Program-made: the position numbers and the translations under genes | In this document: positions 1 through 5,566 of the stretch, piece after piece | Layout of the letters: each line of letters starts with the position of its first letter | Position numbering within the stretch: position 1 is the stretch's first letter | Notes under the pieces: generated by a model | Told to the model about the DNA's origin: nothing | Databases searched by the model: none | The model's input: the letters and a program-made list of their open reading frames with translations, nothing else | From: Verrucomicrobiota bacterium | Lineage (GTDB): Bacteria > Verrucomicrobiota > Verrucomicrobiia > Chthoniobacterales > UBA10450 | Assembly (NCBI GenBank): GCA_003218735.1 | Contig: QHOJ01000007.1 | Coordinates: 1-7,524, forward strand | Length of the DNA stretch: 7,524 bases | Direction: 5' to 3'

Positions 1-113
1 ACGGTCGTATTGCTTTCCTTTTTCTCGGCGGGGGGATTAGTCACAGTCGTCTCCTTTTGCTCGCAAGCCGACAGCAACGCTAATCCGACGAGCAGATAAA
101 TGTATTTCTTCAT
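1..113 (-). CDS. Small lipoprotein, C-terminus cut by window edge
   Basis: Reading the minus strand from ATG at 113 gives 37 residues without a stop before the left edge. They begin MKKYIYLLVGLALLSACEQK. This is a classic lipoprotein signal peptide: Lys-Lys, a hydrophobic core of about 10 residues, then lipobox L-S-A-C with the lipidated Cys at residue 17. The mature part seen so far is short, polar and rich in Thr, Lys, Glu and Pro. Residue 18 is Glu, not Asp, so by the enterobacterial Lol rule it would go to the outer membrane, although that rule may not apply here. It starts 38 bp after the stop of the upstream gene, which encodes a similar protein (same MKKYI start, same Cys17, same C-E-Q-K). 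The two look like a tandem duplication and probably one transcript. No clear Shine-Dalgarno is visible. Function is unknown and the full length cannot be seen. Confidence 0.7.
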   Translation of the reverse strand, partial: MKKYIYLLVGLALLSACEQKETTVTNPPAEKKESNTT

Positions 114-151
114 ACGTACAAATCGAATTTCCGAACGATGCTAGCTGTGGT

Positions 152-328
152 TTACGGAGTGGCCGCCGGCGAAGCTGTGTCCGTCGGGCTCGCAGTGGTA
201 GTTGTTGTCGTTGTTTCGGACGAAGCCGTAGCTGTTGGACTTGCCGCCGCCGGCTCGGTTGTTTCGGTCTTTTGCTCACACGCCGCTAGGAGCGCGGCAC
301 TGGCCAGAATGCAGATGTATTTTTTCAT
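152..328 (-). CDS. Small Thr/Ala/Pro-rich lipoprotein (58 aa)
   Basis: The minus strand from ATG 328 to TAA at 152 encodes 58 residues, beginning MKKYICILASAALLAACEQK. The signal peptide has Lys2-Lys3, a hydrophobic stretch at about residues 5-16, and lipobox L-A-A-C with Cys17. The mature 42 residues are almost only Thr, Ala, Ser, Pro and Glu, including a run of seven Thr (39-45), so the mature part is probably a disordered surface or periplasmic tail. It is a paralogue of the next gene downstream (1-113): both share MKKYI, Cys17 and the CEQK junction, but the mature tails differ. Entericidin-type mini-lipoproteins are similar in size, but I see no entericidin sequence match. Function is unknown. 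A good signal peptide and an in-frame stop support a real gene. The low-complexity coding and lack of a Shine-Dalgarno lower confidence. Confidence 0.72.
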   Translation of the reverse strand: MKKYICILASAALLAACEQKTETTEPAAASPTATASSETTTTTTTASPTDTASPAATP

Positions 329-347
329 ATTGGTAGTTGGAAAGGGT

Positions 348-376
348 ATATTGCTTTAATTGATTAATCGGAGCAA
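348..376 (-). promoter_or_regulatory. Weak candidate promoter for the lipoprotein pair
   Basis: On the minus strand TTGCTC (plus 371-376) is followed after 17 bp by CAATAT (plus 348-353), about 20 bp before the ATG at 328. The spacer is AT-rich. The -10 match is poor (3 of 6), so this is only a suggestion. It would allow the lipoproteins to be expressed independently of ald, whose stop codon lies about 60 bp upstream of it. Confidence 0.2.
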
Positions 377-435
377 GGCACTTTTTGGCCCTATCGGAAT
401 TTCTTCTTCAGCAGCAAATACTTGATAATCGCCGG

Positions 436-1533
436 TTAAAGTGGGGGCTCATATTTGAGGCCGTGCGCATCCGCCACTGCCCGACAAGTAAGCCGTCCAT
501 CGCGTGTGTTGATGCCGCCAACCAGGGCAGGTTGTTTTTTGCATGCGCCTTCCAGGCCGAAATCCGCGAGCAATTCCACGTAGCCGTAGGTGACGTTAGT
601 AAGCGCCTGCGTGGCGGTGCGCGCGTACGCGGCGGGCATGTTCGCCACGCAGTAGTGCGTAACACCTTCCTCAACATAAACCGGATTAAAATGCGTCGTT
701 GGTCGCGACGTTTCAGCACAACCGCCTTGATCAATCGAGATGTCCACAAGCACGCTCCCGGGTTTCATTTTTCTCAACATCGCGCGCGTAATTAACTTCG
801 GAGCTTTTGCTCCGGGCAATAGCACGGCGCCAATCAACAAATCGCATCCCGGCATCAGATCGTGCAGATTCGCTTCGCTGGAATAAAACGTGTGCGCATT
901 TTTCATTGTCATATCGAGAAAGCGCATTCGATCGAGATCGACATCCAGGATTTTTACATCTGCGCCGAGACCAGTCGCCATTCGAGCCGCGTTAACACCG
1001 GAAGTCCCACCGCCCAGCACAACAACACGCCCAGGCAAAACGCCCGGTACGCCCCCAAGCAGCACGCCACTGCCTCCGTTGTGTTTCGCCAGGAAATATG
1101 CGCCCATTACTACCGACATGCGACCTGCGATCTCGCTCATCGGCTCTAGCAAAGGCAGACGGTTACCAACCTGGATCGTCTCGTAGGCAACCCCAGTCAC
1201 ACCCGATTTCAGCAACGCCTCGGTGAGCGGCTTGCTGGCGGCGAGATGCAAATAGGTGAAAAGAATCTGCCCTCTGCGCAATAGCGGGAACTCCGCTTCC
1301 AGCGGCTCCTTCACTTTCACAATCATGTCGGCGCGCGAAAAAACGGCTTTCGCCTGATCGACGATCTCTGCGCCAGCTTTCGCATATGTTTCGTCTGGAT
1401 AACCGGAGCCGGCACCCGCGTTTTTTTCCACCAGCACCGAATGACCCTGCCGAGTGAGTTGATTCACGGCAGAAGGAAGCAACGCAACGCGCTGCTCCTG
1501 CTCTTTTGTTTCTTTCGGGACGCCGATGATCAT
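436..1533 (-). CDS. ald: Alanine dehydrogenase
   Basis: Catalyses NAD-dependent oxidative deamination of L-alanine to pyruvate, ammonia and NADH, reversibly, in the cytoplasm. The 365-residue product matches the usual length of about 370. It starts MIIGVPKE, the family hallmark. Visible family features are Arg15 and Lys75 (V-K-V-K-E-P) for pyruvate binding, catalytic His96 in TYLHLA, the PMSEIAGRMS block (131-140), the GVPGV loop (161-165), the Rossmann glycine motif LGGGTSG (173-179) with the acidic NAD-ribose ligand Asp197 after strand two, and the catalytic Asp268 in VDISIDQGG. The C-terminal part has ALTNVT (310-315). All key residues are present, so it should be active. The ATG at 1533 is chosen because MIIGVPKE is the true N-terminus of homologues; no strong Shine-Dalgarno precedes it. 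It lies 121 bp downstream of yqgE on the same strand, with a repeat in the gap. No Lrp/AldR-type regulator is present in the window. Transhydrogenase alpha subunit is related but longer, so ald is the better call. Confidence 0.96.
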   Translation of the reverse strand: MIIGVPKETKEQEQRVALLPSAVNQLTRQGHSVLVEKNAGAGSGYPDETYAKAGAEIVDQAKAVFSRADMIVKVKEPLEAEFPLLRRGQILFTYLHLAASKPLTEALLKSGVTGVAYETIQVGNRLPLLEPMSEIAGRMSVVMGAYFLAKHNGGSGVLLGGVPGVLPGRVVVLGGGTSGVNAARMATGLGADVKILDVDLDRMRFLDMTMKNAHTFYSSEANLHDLMPGCDLLIGAVLLPGAKAPKLITRAMLRKMKPGSVLVDISIDQGGCAETSRPTTHFNPVYVEEGVTHYCVANMPAAYARTATQALTNVTYGYVELLADFGLEGACKKQPALVGGINTRDGRLTCRAVADAHGLKYEPPL

Positions 1534-1540
1534 CGGAGAA

Positions 1541-1655
1541 GTGATAAGTCACTAGTGACGAGTGACAAGCTAAAACGGACGAAGTGAATGCGATTCGTCA
1601 CTCACCCGCCCAGCTTTCGCCGGCTCCGGCGCAGCGACGGCTCGTCACTCATCAC
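1541..1655. repeat. Intergenic inverted-repeat element of GTGACGA type
   Basis: The gap between ald and yqgE is filled by a sequence with imperfect terminal inverted repeats. The left end GTGATAAGT (1541-1549) matches the reverse complement of the right end ACTCATCAC (1647-1655) at 8 of 9 positions. Inside, AGTGACGAG (1554-1562) is perfectly inverted as CTCGTCACT (1641-1649). A perfect 12-bp palindrome GTCACTAGTGAC sits at 1548-1559, and a further ATTCGTCAC occurs at 1593-1601. A small GC-rich hairpin, CGCCGG-AG-CCGGCG on the minus strand, lies at about 1620-1633. The right end overlaps the TAG stop of yqgE by one base. It has no coding content and no T-run, so it does not look like a simple terminator. 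A related motif recurs at 3174-3245. Confidence 0.6.
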
Positions 1656-2215
1656 TAATTCAGCGATGGATCATCCGGCGCCAGCGCAAGCATTTTATAC
1701 CATGGCCCCAGACTGCGCATGATGTCGAACCAAAGTTTCGGCAAGCGATCGAGCTTGATCACGGAGCGACTAGGCTTTTGCACGAGCCAGGCCTTCTGTT
1801 TCATTTCGGCCTCGAGCTGACCCGCGCCCCATCCCGCATAACCTACAAATGCGCAAATTGAGCCCGGTTTCTGACCGCTCGCGTCGCTCGCTTGCGGCAA
1901 ATCGACGTTGTGATTGAGCTTAAGCCCTTCGCCTTTTTCCCACTTAAACGCCGCGATTATGAGCTGATTTTTCCCAACTGGCCCACCCAGAAAAACAGGC
2001 ACATCCGCGAATCCTTCAGGCGGCGCCTCTGTAACGAGATCGACCACTTGTTTATCGAGCGGACGATTAATAATGACACCGAGTGCGCCGTCATCTGGAT
2101 CATGCGCAGAAATGAACAGGACCGTGCGCCGAAAATTTGGATCGAGCATGTTGGGATGAGCGACAAGCAATGAACCGGCGAGACTTCGCGGCGTTTCCCT
2201 ACCCAGATTGCGCAT
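1655..2215 (-). CDS. YqgE/AlgH family protein (UPF0301)
   Basis: A 186-residue product, the usual length of this family (E. coli YqgE is about 187). Family blocks in order are GSLLVAHPNMLDPNFRRTV (14-32, the conserved D-P-x-F-x-R-S/T-V motif), GALGVIINRPL (43-53), VFLGGPV (74-80), and AFVGYAGWGAGQLEAEM (122-138, the G-Y-A-x-W-x-x-G-Q-L-E signature). The hydrophobic C-terminal region is less conserved. It should be a soluble cytoplasmic protein. The biochemical role of the family is not established: AlgH was named for an effect on alginate regulation in Pseudomonas, and a general regulatory role has been proposed. A GGAGGG sequence 12 bp upstream supports the ATG at 2215, and the methionine lies about 14 residues before the conserved start, as in homologues. 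It is divergent from the DUF4230 gene and upstream of ald on the same strand, so the two could share a transcript. Confidence 0.93.
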   Translation of the reverse strand: MRNLGRETPRSLAGSLLVAHPNMLDPNFRRTVLFISAHDPDDGALGVIINRPLDKQVVDLVTEAPPEGFADVPVFLGGPVGKNQLIIAAFKWEKGEGLKLNHNVDLPQASDASGQKPGSICAFVGYAGWGAGQLEAEMKQKAWLVQKPSRSVIKLDRLPKLWFDIMRSLGPWYKMLALAPDDPSLN

Positions 2216-2227
2216 GCAAAACTAGAA

Positions 2228-2233
2228 CCCTCC
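2228..2233 (-). promoter_or_regulatory. Shine-Dalgarno for the YqgE/AlgH gene
   Basis: The minus strand reads GGAGGG, then 12 bases, then ATG (2215). The spacing is a little long, but this is the best Shine-Dalgarno match on this strand, and it favours the 2215 start over internal starts. Confidence 0.45.
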
Positions 2234-2259
2234 AAGCGAGACCGCGCAAGCGCCATCCC

Positions 2260-2277
2260 TTGTGTCGGATCACACAA
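2260..2277. promoter_or_regulatory. Candidate operator dyad TTGTGT-N6-ACACAA
   Basis: A perfect 6-bp inverted repeat with a 6-bp spacer lies in the divergent intergenic region, 45-62 bp upstream of the YqgE/AlgH start. Size and symmetry fit a dimeric repressor or activator site. No regulator gene is nearby and only one copy was noticed, so it may be chance. Confidence 0.25.
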
Positions 2278-2297
2278 TGCACTGAGATTTAAGTGTT

Positions 2298-2329
2298 GAG
2301 TGCGAAAGATCGACATCTTCTTTGCACTC
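2298..2329 (+). promoter_or_regulatory. Long hairpin/dyad in the divergent intergenic region
   Basis: GAGTGC (2298-2303) pairs with GCACTC (2324-2329), and AAGAT (2306-2310) pairs with ATCTT (2315-2319) around a CGAC loop, with a small asymmetric internal loop between the stems. It is either a structured leader element of a transcript heading into the DUF4230 gene or a DNA operator between the divergent genes. It has no following T-run, so it is not a classical terminator. Confidence 0.4.
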
Positions 2330-2430
2330 CCGGTATCGCCTCTCATAGATTCACCGAGAATTTTGTTGCTACCAGCCGCAAGCTCGATTAGTAGCGTCGA
2401 AGTTTTCCAAGATTGTTCTGGGGGGAACAG

Positions 2431-2472
2431 CCGCCCTTCACGCCCATCGGGCGTGGGGGGCGGTACTTTTTT
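2431..2472 (+). terminator. Terminator-like stem-loop in the DUF4230 leader
   Basis: CCGCCC-TTC-ACGCCC (2431-2445) pairs with GGGCGT-GGG-GGGCGG (2449-2463) across a three-base ATC loop. Counting two G-U pairs the stem is continuous for 15 bp, of which 13 are Watson-Crick. After TAC comes a run of six T (2467-2472). This is the form of a Rho-independent terminator reading rightward, yet no complete plus-strand gene lies upstream and the next ATG (2491) is only 18 bases beyond the T-run. Possible roles are an attenuator controlling the DUF4230 gene, the end of a short leader RNA, or a barrier to stray antisense transcription from the yqgE side. On the minus strand no T-run follows. Confidence 0.55.
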
Positions 2473-2490
2473 GCAGCTCGGCTGAACGCG

Positions 2491-3174
2491 ATGAAAAGAT
2501 GTTCTGGGGAATTGGCGCGATTTTCCTGGGCTATCGCTTTTACTTTGACCGCCCTCATCATCGCCGCGGTGATCATCATCATTTTTGTTCGGATAGAAAC
2601 GTGGCCCGCGCGCACGGCAGTGCAGAGCACCACCCAGTTAGAGCGACTGGGCAAGGATTTGCGTTCGGCTTTCGTGGACATCGCGCATCTACAACCTCGG
2701 ATCACAATCAACAACCGCGTTTACGTGGAACAAACAACGCCTGTGAGCGAACTGGTGGTTCTTTCACGGCGAATCGAGGTCGAACACGAATTCCTGCACA
2801 CTTGGGTGGGCAGCACGAAGCGGGTGAAGCTGCACGGCACGCTTAGGGTAAAAGCAGGGTTCGATTTGCGGCAAGATCTGAAGGTTGATATTCGACCGGA
2901 CCAAATCGTCATCCAGCTGCCGCATGCTCAGATTCTCGACGTTGCACAGGACCAGATTGACGTCCTCGCGTTTGACAACGGATTTTGGAATCGGATTTCT
3001 GGCGACGATGTGCAAAGCGAATTGTCGATCTTGCCTGAACTCGCACGGAAAAAAGCGGCGGAAACGGGTTTATCTGTTGAAGCCGAACGCACGTTGCAAA
3101 AACAACTCGACGACCGAATTCACACCCCACAGCCGCTCCGACTGATTTTCACGAGCGCAGTCAAGCGAGACTAG
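2491..3174 (+). CDS. Membrane-anchored DUF4230 domain protein
   Basis: A 227-residue protein. Residues about 12-33 form one strongly hydrophobic helix (ALIIAAVIIIIFV) after a short basic N-terminus, predicting an inner-membrane anchor with the rest outside the cytoplasm. Residues about 45-215 resemble DUF4230: a paired V-x-x-L-x-R-x-E segment (89-99), G-T-L-R-V-K-A-G-F-D-L (116-126), a strand pair ending IVIQLPHAQILD (139-150), then a helical tail with ARKKAAETG (185-193) and a long amphipathic helix. The family has no known biochemical function. I chose ATG 2491 because it places the membrane helix near the N-terminus. An in-frame TTG at 2413 would add 26 residues encoded by the terminator-like hairpin, which is unlikely. 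No Shine-Dalgarno is evident. The AsmA-like gene follows 100 bp downstream on the same strand and may be linked. Confidence 0.8.
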   Translation: MKRCSGELARFSWAIAFTLTALIIAAVIIIIFVRIETWPARTAVQSTTQLERLGKDLRSAFVDIAHLQPRITINNRVYVEQTTPVSELVVLSRRIEVEHEFLHTWVGSTKRVKLHGTLRVKAGFDLRQDLKVDIRPDQIVIQLPHAQILDVAQDQIDVLAFDNGFWNRISGDDVQSELSILPELARKKAAETGLSVEAERTLQKQLDDRIHTPQPLRLIFTSAVKRD

Positions 3175-3245
3175 CGAATGGCGACCGGTGACGAATGCCA
3201 CGCGTAATTGCTCTCCACCAGTTGGCCGTCACCATTCACTCGTCA
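3174..3245. repeat. Second GTGACGA-type imperfect inverted repeat
   Basis: The gap between the DUF4230 and AsmA-like genes holds GCGAATGGCGAC (3174-3185), inverted with two transition mismatches as GTCACCATTCAC (about 3228-3239). It also has GTGACGAAT (3188-3196) and TCACTCGTCA (3236-3245). These last two match, in one orientation or the other, 9-10 bp stretches of the element at 1541-1655 (ATTCGTCAC at 1593-1601 and TGACGAGTGA at 1556-1565). The left edge touches the stop codon of the upstream gene. There is no coding content and no T-run. Confidence 0.45.
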
Positions 3246-3263
3246 GGCCGTGAGTTTACGGCT

Positions 3264-3269
3264 AAAGGA
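3264..3269 (+). promoter_or_regulatory. Shine-Dalgarno selecting a GTG start
   Basis: AAAGGA lies five bases before GTG at 3275. The nearby ATG at 3270 is in another frame. This supports GTG as the true start of the AsmA-like gene and places its signal-anchor at the very N-terminus. Confidence 0.6.
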
Positions 3270-3274
3270 ATGAC

Positions 3275-5566
3275 GTGTCGTGGAGAACAAGACTTTTGCT
3301 TGGCGCCCTGTTCGTCCTCTTGGCAGTGCTGATCGCGATTTGGTTTACGCCATTCGCCGTTTCTAACGGCATCCGTCTGTGGGTTTGGTGGAAGGGGCGA
3401 CAGGAAGGACTCATTGTCAAAATCGACAAGATCGACGCGCCGCTTCTCCGTCCGGTCACGTTCCGCGGCCTGAAAGTCACAAGTACGTCCGGCAACGCAT
3501 TTCGCATCGAGCTGACCGCAACGCAAGCCAGCGCCGCTTTAAATCTTAAGAGTATCTTACTTCGCACGGACGGCCGAGCCATCCGCAGTGTCTCGATTCA
3601 ACAACTACATGGTCAGGTGCGGCACAGTAATCCAGCCGGACGAACGATAACCCAGCGAGGGTGGATGACGATGCAGACGTTGCTTCCCCAGAATCTAACG
3701 ATCAGTAGCGCAGAGGTCCGCGTTGAAGATGGGCCAACCGTAATGTTGCTGCGAAATGCTTTCCTCTCAGCGAGCGAAATCGAAGCGGGGCGTTTTTACG
3801 CTGACGAAGTCATGATCGCGTCGCCATGGTTTCGCCAAACGTTTTCACAACTGCGCGGTGCAACCAGCTGGCAGGGCAATCGCCTGACGGTCGCCGCTCT
3901 TACGTTAACGCGAGGCTTCGACCTCCAATCCATCACGGCCGATTTGTCCCGCATTGAAAAACAACGCATCGGCTTGGAATTTGATGTCGACGCGTTTGGC
4001 GGAAAACTTCGCGCAAGCACTTCGCATGAGTGGCGCTCGCCGCATTTCAATTGGAAGCTGGCAGGATCAGCCACTGACATTTCTCTCGCACAAACATCGG
4101 AGGCGCTCGGATTCACGGACCGCGTTGACGGTTTGCTTCACGCCTGCAATTTCAGTTTTCACGGGAATCCTGGTGAACCGGCTCGGGTAACCGCGTCGCT
4201 CTGGACTGAACTAACTGGGCTTACCTGGCGCGACCGGACAGCCGAAGCGATCATGCTCGGCGCCGCGCTCTACAATCGGCAAATCCAGCTCCAGCAGCTT
4301 TATATCAAACAGAAAACAAACCAGTTCACTTTGAGCGGCGAAGCCTCTTTTCCATCCAATTCATCGGACTGGTTGAGTCCGGATTTTCGCGGAGATATCT
4401 CCGCATCGATCAATCACCTCGGCGATTTTGCCAGTCTCTTCGGCGCCAATCCTGGTGACTTTGGGGGGAAGATCGCAATCGAAGGAGCAATGAACGCGCG
4501 CGATCGAAAAATCGGCGGACACATCACCGCCAGCGGTACATCACTCCGATTTTTCAAAACGTCTATCGACGCGTTGAAGGCCAAGCTCAACTTGAAAGCA
4601 ACGGACTTGGAACTTGAACAGTTGGAACTCAACCGAAAAAGCGATTTACTGCGCGCGCAGGGAAAAATCGACCTGTCACACGAGCACAGCTATTCGGGCA
4701 CGTTCAACGCCACGATCGGTAATGTGGCGGAATATTTGACGATCTTCCGCGGCCCTGGCGAAAACAATATCAAACCGGCGCCGGCCGATATTCAGGTAAA
4801 GATTGATTCCGGTAACTGGGACGCGCGCGGCGCAATCGGTTTACCCGATTCGAGTTCGATTAATTTTACCGCCAGATTCCCTTTGCCACTCGGAACGTCC
4901 TGGAATGCATTTCTGACCTTTCCGCTCAATGTTACGTTTGATTTCCCGTCAATCTTTCTCGCCAACGCGCCCCAATTTTTTCATCCGGAGATTTTCCGCG
5001 ACGGCATTCTGAGTGGAAAACTTTCTCTCTCCGGTACGTTGCATCATCCCCGCATCGGTGGCGACGTACAGTTAGTGAACGGAAAATTGCAGAATACTTC
5101 CCTGAATCTCACGGAAGCAAGTGGTCGTGTCACTTTTGATGGAATTCGCGCGTCGCTGGATTTCTTCAATGCCGCAACGAAAGATCTCGATCTTTCATTT
5201 CGCGGGGACGTTGATTTTCACGACACAAACGATCTTACGGCTAGGATTGCAGCGTCAGTGCCGATCTTTGATTTGAGACCGCGCACGATCGATTGCGTGA
5301 GCAAGATCGAAGTCGAATCCGTTGCCGAAACGCTTGCGCCTGTAGTTGCAGAACTTGAGCTTCGGGGAGGACTCTTCCGGTCCGATTGGACGATGAATTT
5401 GAAAGAGCCGATGGGGATTCAATCAAATGGCGCTTTGATCTTGGACGAAACAGCGCGAAAATTTTCGCTCTGTCTGGGGACGGGCGTGGATGAAAAATCC
5501 TTGGTGCTAGGCGCGCATCCCCGTCCCGAGCCGGTTAAACCACGAAAACCCGCGAAACGACGTTAG
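3275..5566 (+). CDS. AsmA/TamB-like membrane-anchored protein
   Basis: A 763-residue protein beginning (GTG) MSWRTRLLLGALFVLLAVLI, a short basic N-terminus and one hydrophobic helix (about 6-24), then a long region of alternating short beta strands without further membrane helices. This is the layout of the AsmA/TamB/YhdP superfamily: an inner-membrane anchor and a periplasmic beta-rich groove that moves or organises lipids between membranes. The clearest similarity is near residues 580-660, where SGTLHHPRIGGDVQLVNGKL is followed by a strand resembling G-R-V-T-F-D-G-I-R-A-S-L, the repeated pattern of TamB-like proteins (G-T-L-x-x-P-x-x-G, then N-G-x-L). It is shorter than E. coli TamB (about 1259) and lacks a recognisable TamB C-terminal end. 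Instead it ends in a basic Pro/Lys/Arg tail (K-P-R-K-P-A-K-R-R). An AsmA-like, DUF748 or DUF3971 label is equally possible. Its stop codon overlaps that of dnaE. Confidence 0.72.
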   Translation: MSWRTRLLLGALFVLLAVLIAIWFTPFAVSNGIRLWVWWKGRQEGLIVKIDKIDAPLLRPVTFRGLKVTSTSGNAFRIELTATQASAALNLKSILLRTDGRAIRSVSIQQLHGQVRHSNPAGRTITQRGWMTMQTLLPQNLTISSAEVRVEDGPTVMLLRNAFLSASEIEAGRFYADEVMIASPWFRQTFSQLRGATSWQGNRLTVAALTLTRGFDLQSITADLSRIEKQRIGLEFDVDAFGGKLRASTSHEWRSPHFNWKLAGSATDISLAQTSEALGFTDRVDGLLHACNFSFHGNPGEPARVTASLWTELTGLTWRDRTAEAIMLGAALYNRQIQLQQLYIKQKTNQFTLSGEASFPSNSSDWLSPDFRGDISASINHLGDFASLFGANPGDFGGKIAIEGAMNARDRKIGGHITASGTSLRFFKTSIDALKAKLNLKATDLELEQLELNRKSDLLRAQGKIDLSHEHSYSGTFNATIGNVAEYLTIFRGPGENNIKPAPADIQVKIDSGNWDARGAIGLPDSSSINFTARFPLPLGTSWNAFLTFPLNVTFDFPSIFLANAPQFFHPEIFRDGILSGKLSLSGTLHHPRIGGDVQLVNGKLQNTSLNLTEASGRVTFDGIRASLDFFNAATKDLDLSFRGDVDFHDTNDLTARIAASVPIFDLRPRTIDCVSKIEVESVAETLAPVVAELELRGGLFRSDWTMNLKEPMGIQSNGALILDETARKFSLCLGTGVDEKSLVLGAHPRPEPVKPRKPAKRR

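Noticed and set aside
138..359. Plus-strand 73-codon hydrophobic Val/Ala-rich frame
   Set aside because: It is the reverse complement of the Thr/Ala/Pro-rich lipoprotein. The minus strand has a proper lipoprotein signal and stop, while the plus frame is a composition artefact.
385..795. 136-codon open frame on the plus strand
   Set aside because: It is antisense to the highly conserved ald coding region and has no recognisable domain or start signal.
1541..1655. Rho-independent terminator after yqgE
   Set aside because: The hairpins here are not followed by a T-run on the minus strand. The nested inverted repeats fit a repeat element better.
1957..2346. 129-codon minus-strand frame overlapping yqgE
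   Set aside because: It is out of frame with the conserved YqgE/AlgH protein and has no family features of its own.
2413..2490. N-terminal extension of the DUF4230 gene from a TTG codon
   Set aside because: The extra 26 residues would be encoded by the terminator-like hairpin and would push the membrane helix inward. The ATG at 2491 gives a normal signal-anchor.
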